Shown here: one piece after another, positions 62,655 to 64,000 of the stretch
Layout of the letters: each line of letters opens with the position of its first letter
How positions within the stretch are numbered: position 1 is the first letter of the stretch
Origin: Sphingomonas sp. CL5.1
GTDB taxonomy: Bacteria; Pseudomonadota; Alphaproteobacteria; Sphingomonadales; Sphingomonadaceae
Direction: 5' to 3'
NCBI RefSeq assembly: GCF_013344685.1
Contig: NZ_CP050137.1
Span: 3,527,001 to 3,591,000 of the forward strand
Length of the DNA: 64,000 nucleotides
Position numbers and translations under genes: made by a program
Notes under the pieces: model-generated
What the model was told of the DNA's origin: nothing
The model's database searches: none
Seen by the model: the letters and a program-made list of their open reading frames with translations, nothing else

Positions 62655-63698
62655 ATGCAAGACGCCGTGAACGCGGGTGAGCAGGCGAGCATCCGTCTGC
62701 TGTTTCTGACGGCCCTGATCGACGCGCTGCCCGAAGCCGGCGCGCGGATCGATCCGCTGCTGCGCGAACACGGCTTCTCGCGCGCGCAACTGGCCAGCCC
62801 TTACGAGCGAGCGCCGCTGCACCGCTATGTCGCGCTGCTGGAGCATGCCGCCCTGAAGTTCGATCGGCCGTATCTGGGGCTCGACATGGGGATGGGTTTC
62901 GGCCTGGCCGAACTGGGTCCGTTCCATGCGCTGCTGACGGCGGCGGACACGTTGCGGACCGCGCTCGATTCGCTCGCCCGGTTCCAGACCCGCTGGCAAA
63001 GCCGGACGCTGCTGGATGCCGAGATCGGCCCCGAGACGACCATTTTCAGCTATCGCATCGAGGATCAGCGGATCTGGCCGCGCCGTCAGGATGCCGAATT
63101 CGCCATCATCGGCATGGTGACACTGATCAAGCAGCTTGCCCGCAACACCTGGTTTCCGGTCGAGGTTCGTTTCGAACATTCGATCGCCGGTCGCGAGGAT
63201 CGCCTTGCCCGCTGTTTTCGCGCCCCGGTGGCCGGCAACCATGTGGCCAACCAGATCGTCGTCAGGAACGACGATCTCGATCGTCCGCTGGCCGGCGCGG
63301 CGCGATCGGAGGACCGGAAGCGCAAGGACATCCTCGAATGTCATCTGCTCGATCTTCTGCGGCCGGATCAGGAGCCGGCAAAAAGCCTTGCGGCGCAGGC
63401 GCTCGACCTCATCGCGCGCCGCCTCGGCCGCGCGCATGTCGATTGCGATTCCATCGCGGCGGAACTCAACCTGTCCGGCCGGTCGCTGCGCCGCCGGCTG
63501 CTCGAGGAAGGAACGTCCTTCCGCAATCTTTTGCAGGAGGCGCGTCAGGGCCGCGCGCGCGCCATGTTGCAGGCGTCCGACGTGCCCCTCTCGGTCGCGG
63601 CGGAACGGCTCGGCTATTCGGACAGCGCGACATTCTCCCGCGCGTTCAAGGACTGGACGGGAGTGTCGCCGGGCCGGTTCGCGCGCAAGACTGACTGA
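62655..63698 (+). CDS. AraC-family transcriptional regulator
   Basis: A 347-residue AraC/XylS regulator with an N-terminal effector domain (Arabinose_bd type, FGLAELGPFHALLTAADTLR) and two C-terminal helix-turn-helix motifs (VDCDSIAAELNLSGRSLRRR and VPLSVAAERLGYSDSATFSR, then GVSPGRFAR). ATG 62655 follows GGAGG at long spacing. It is divergent from the amine-oxidase operon, with a 270-bp gap, and probably activates it in response to the amine. Confidence 0.9.
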   Translation: MQDAVNAGEQASIRLLFLTALIDALPEAGARIDPLLREHGFSRAQLASPYERAPLHRYVALLEHAALKFDRPYLGLDMGMGFGLAELGPFHALLTAADTLRTALDSLARFQTRWQSRTLLDAEIGPETTIFSYRIEDQRIWPRRQDAEFAIIGMVTLIKQLARNTWFPVEVRFEHSIAGREDRLARCFRAPVAGNHVANQIVVRNDDLDRPLAGAARSEDRKRKDILECHLLDLLRPDQEPAKSLAAQALDLIARRLGRAHVDCDSIAAELNLSGRSLRRRLLEEGTSFRNLLQEARQGRARAMLQASDVPLSVAAERLGYSDSATFSRAFKDWTGVSPGRFARKTD

Positions 63699-63713
63699 GA
63701 CCGCCTGCCCGGC

Positions 63714-63737
63714 GCGATCCCGCGGCGATGGGATCGC
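63714..63737. terminator. Hairpin between convergent genes
   Basis: GCGATCCC (63714-63721) and GGGATCGC (63730-63737) form a perfect 8-bp stem with an 8-nt loop between the AraC stop and the HupE-like stop. No T-run follows. Confidence 0.4.
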
Positions 63738-63755
63738 AGAAAGCGGTTCGCGAAG

Positions 63756-64000
63756 CTAGAAGATGAAGCTCCGCTTGACGAACCAATAGGTGCCGATCGA
63801 GATCAGGAAGGCCGCGCAAAGGTCGACGGTAAGCCGGCGTGGAAGCGTCAAATGGAAGCGGCGCAAGGCCATCACCGTCAGCGTGAGCAGCGTCACCACG
63901 CTCAACTGCCCGATCTCGACACCGATGTTGAAGCCCGCCAGCAGCTTGGCCAGCTGCGCCGTGGGGATCGGTTCGCTGAGCAGATCGGCGGCGAATCCGA
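63756..64000 (-). CDS. HupE/UreJ-family membrane protein (partial)
   Basis: The last 80 codons of a gene that continues beyond the window. The translation LAGFNIGVEIGQLSVVTLL is the signature of HupE/UreJ-type proteins (LAGFNLGVELGQL), followed by a hydrophobic helix and TYWFVKRSFIF at the end. Members are inner-membrane proteins linked to nickel or cobalt uptake, or of unknown role in sphingomonads. Stop TAG at 63758-63756. Confidence 0.75.
   Translation of the reverse strand, partial: GFAADLLSEPIPTAQLAKLLAGFNIGVEIGQLSVVTLLTLTVMALRRFHLTLPRRLTVDLCAAFLISIGTYWFVKRSFIF

Noticed and set aside
1..64000. rRNA genes, CRISPR arrays, intact IS elements, riboswitches
   Set aside because: None could be recognised by eye; no repeated spacers, no transposase with a DDE signature and no rRNA-like sequence.

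Overview
The window is high-GC, densely coded DNA that looks like a chromosome (or large replicon) of a sphingomonad-type alphaproteobacterium. The evidence is the TonB-dependent receptors (TBDRs) with sphingomonad-style N-termini, the many aromatic-catabolism enzyme families, the PhoP/PhoQ-like pair and a LuxR/LuxI relic. No rRNA, CRISPR array or intact transposase was seen. Intact catabolic operons alternate with three stretches of decayed gene fragments.

Layout. 1-1.65 kb: carboxyltransferase subunit (cut by the window edge) and an SDR, minus strand, separated by a TGAGACA operator. 1.7-5.3 kb: first graveyard (FAD monooxygenase N-terminus, AbiEii-type toxin with its small partner, GDPD, dipeptidase, LysR, arylformamidase-like hydrolase, DmeF-like CDF transporter). 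5.4-14.2 kb: TBDR, isochorismatase-fold hydrolase, ICL/PEP-mutase lyase, two TcuA-like flavoproteins, SDR and a secreted metallo-hydrolase. 14.1-25.2 kb: a LysR regulator divergent from an 11-gene operon coding for a two-component flavin monooxygenase, extradiol dioxygenase, meta-cleavage hydrolase and the hydratase/aldolase/acylating dehydrogenase trio. A racemase, a third fumarate-reductase-type flavoprotein and a private ETF pair sit inside it. 25.2-26.3 kb: second graveyard (FAD monooxygenase relic, a degenerate tRNA-Gln-like cloverleaf, tyrosine-integrase relic). 26.3-30.5 kb: secreted alpha/beta hydrolase, two-component system, proline-rich exported protein. 30.5-31.7 kb: third graveyard (luxR, luxI, dimethylformamidase-like).

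31.8-43.5 kb: NTF2-like protein, maleate isomerase plus nitrilase, exported MsrB/MsrA, a beta-lactamase-fold protein lacking its catalytic Ser/Lys, a membrane-anchored winged-helix regulator, a TBDR and two secreted proteins. 44.1-48.9 kb: acyl-CoA synthetase, thiolase-like protein without thiolase catalytic residues, DUF35-SDR fusion and cyclase-family hydrolase. 49-53 kb: two MarR regulators, thioesterase, FAH-family hydrolase and gentisate 1,2-dioxygenase-like cupin. 53-56.1 kb: a second membrane-anchored winged-helix regulator divergent from a Tat-exported protein. 56.3-63.7 kb: an amine-catabolism cluster (APC permease, aldehyde dehydrogenase, FAD amine oxidase, RidA, tyramine-oxidase-subunit-B-like protein, AraC regulator). 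The window ends in a HupE/UreJ-like gene.

How the genes may work together (inference). The 15-25 kb operon reads as flavoprotein dehydrogenation of an alicyclic ring with electrons to ETF, then hydroxylation, meta-cleavage and conversion to pyruvate plus an acyl-CoA, a logic like the KstD-Hsa branch of steroid degradation. A nearly identical 18-bp pseudo-palindrome lies before the nitrilase/maleate-isomerase operon, the gentisate-dioxygenase operon and the thioesterase, with a weaker copy before the 41.8 kb TBDR. It suggests one MarR regulon in which gentisate could be cleaved through maleylpyruvate to maleate and isomerised to fumarate. GTTAC boxes link the first membrane-anchored regulator with the TBDR and the two secreted proteins.
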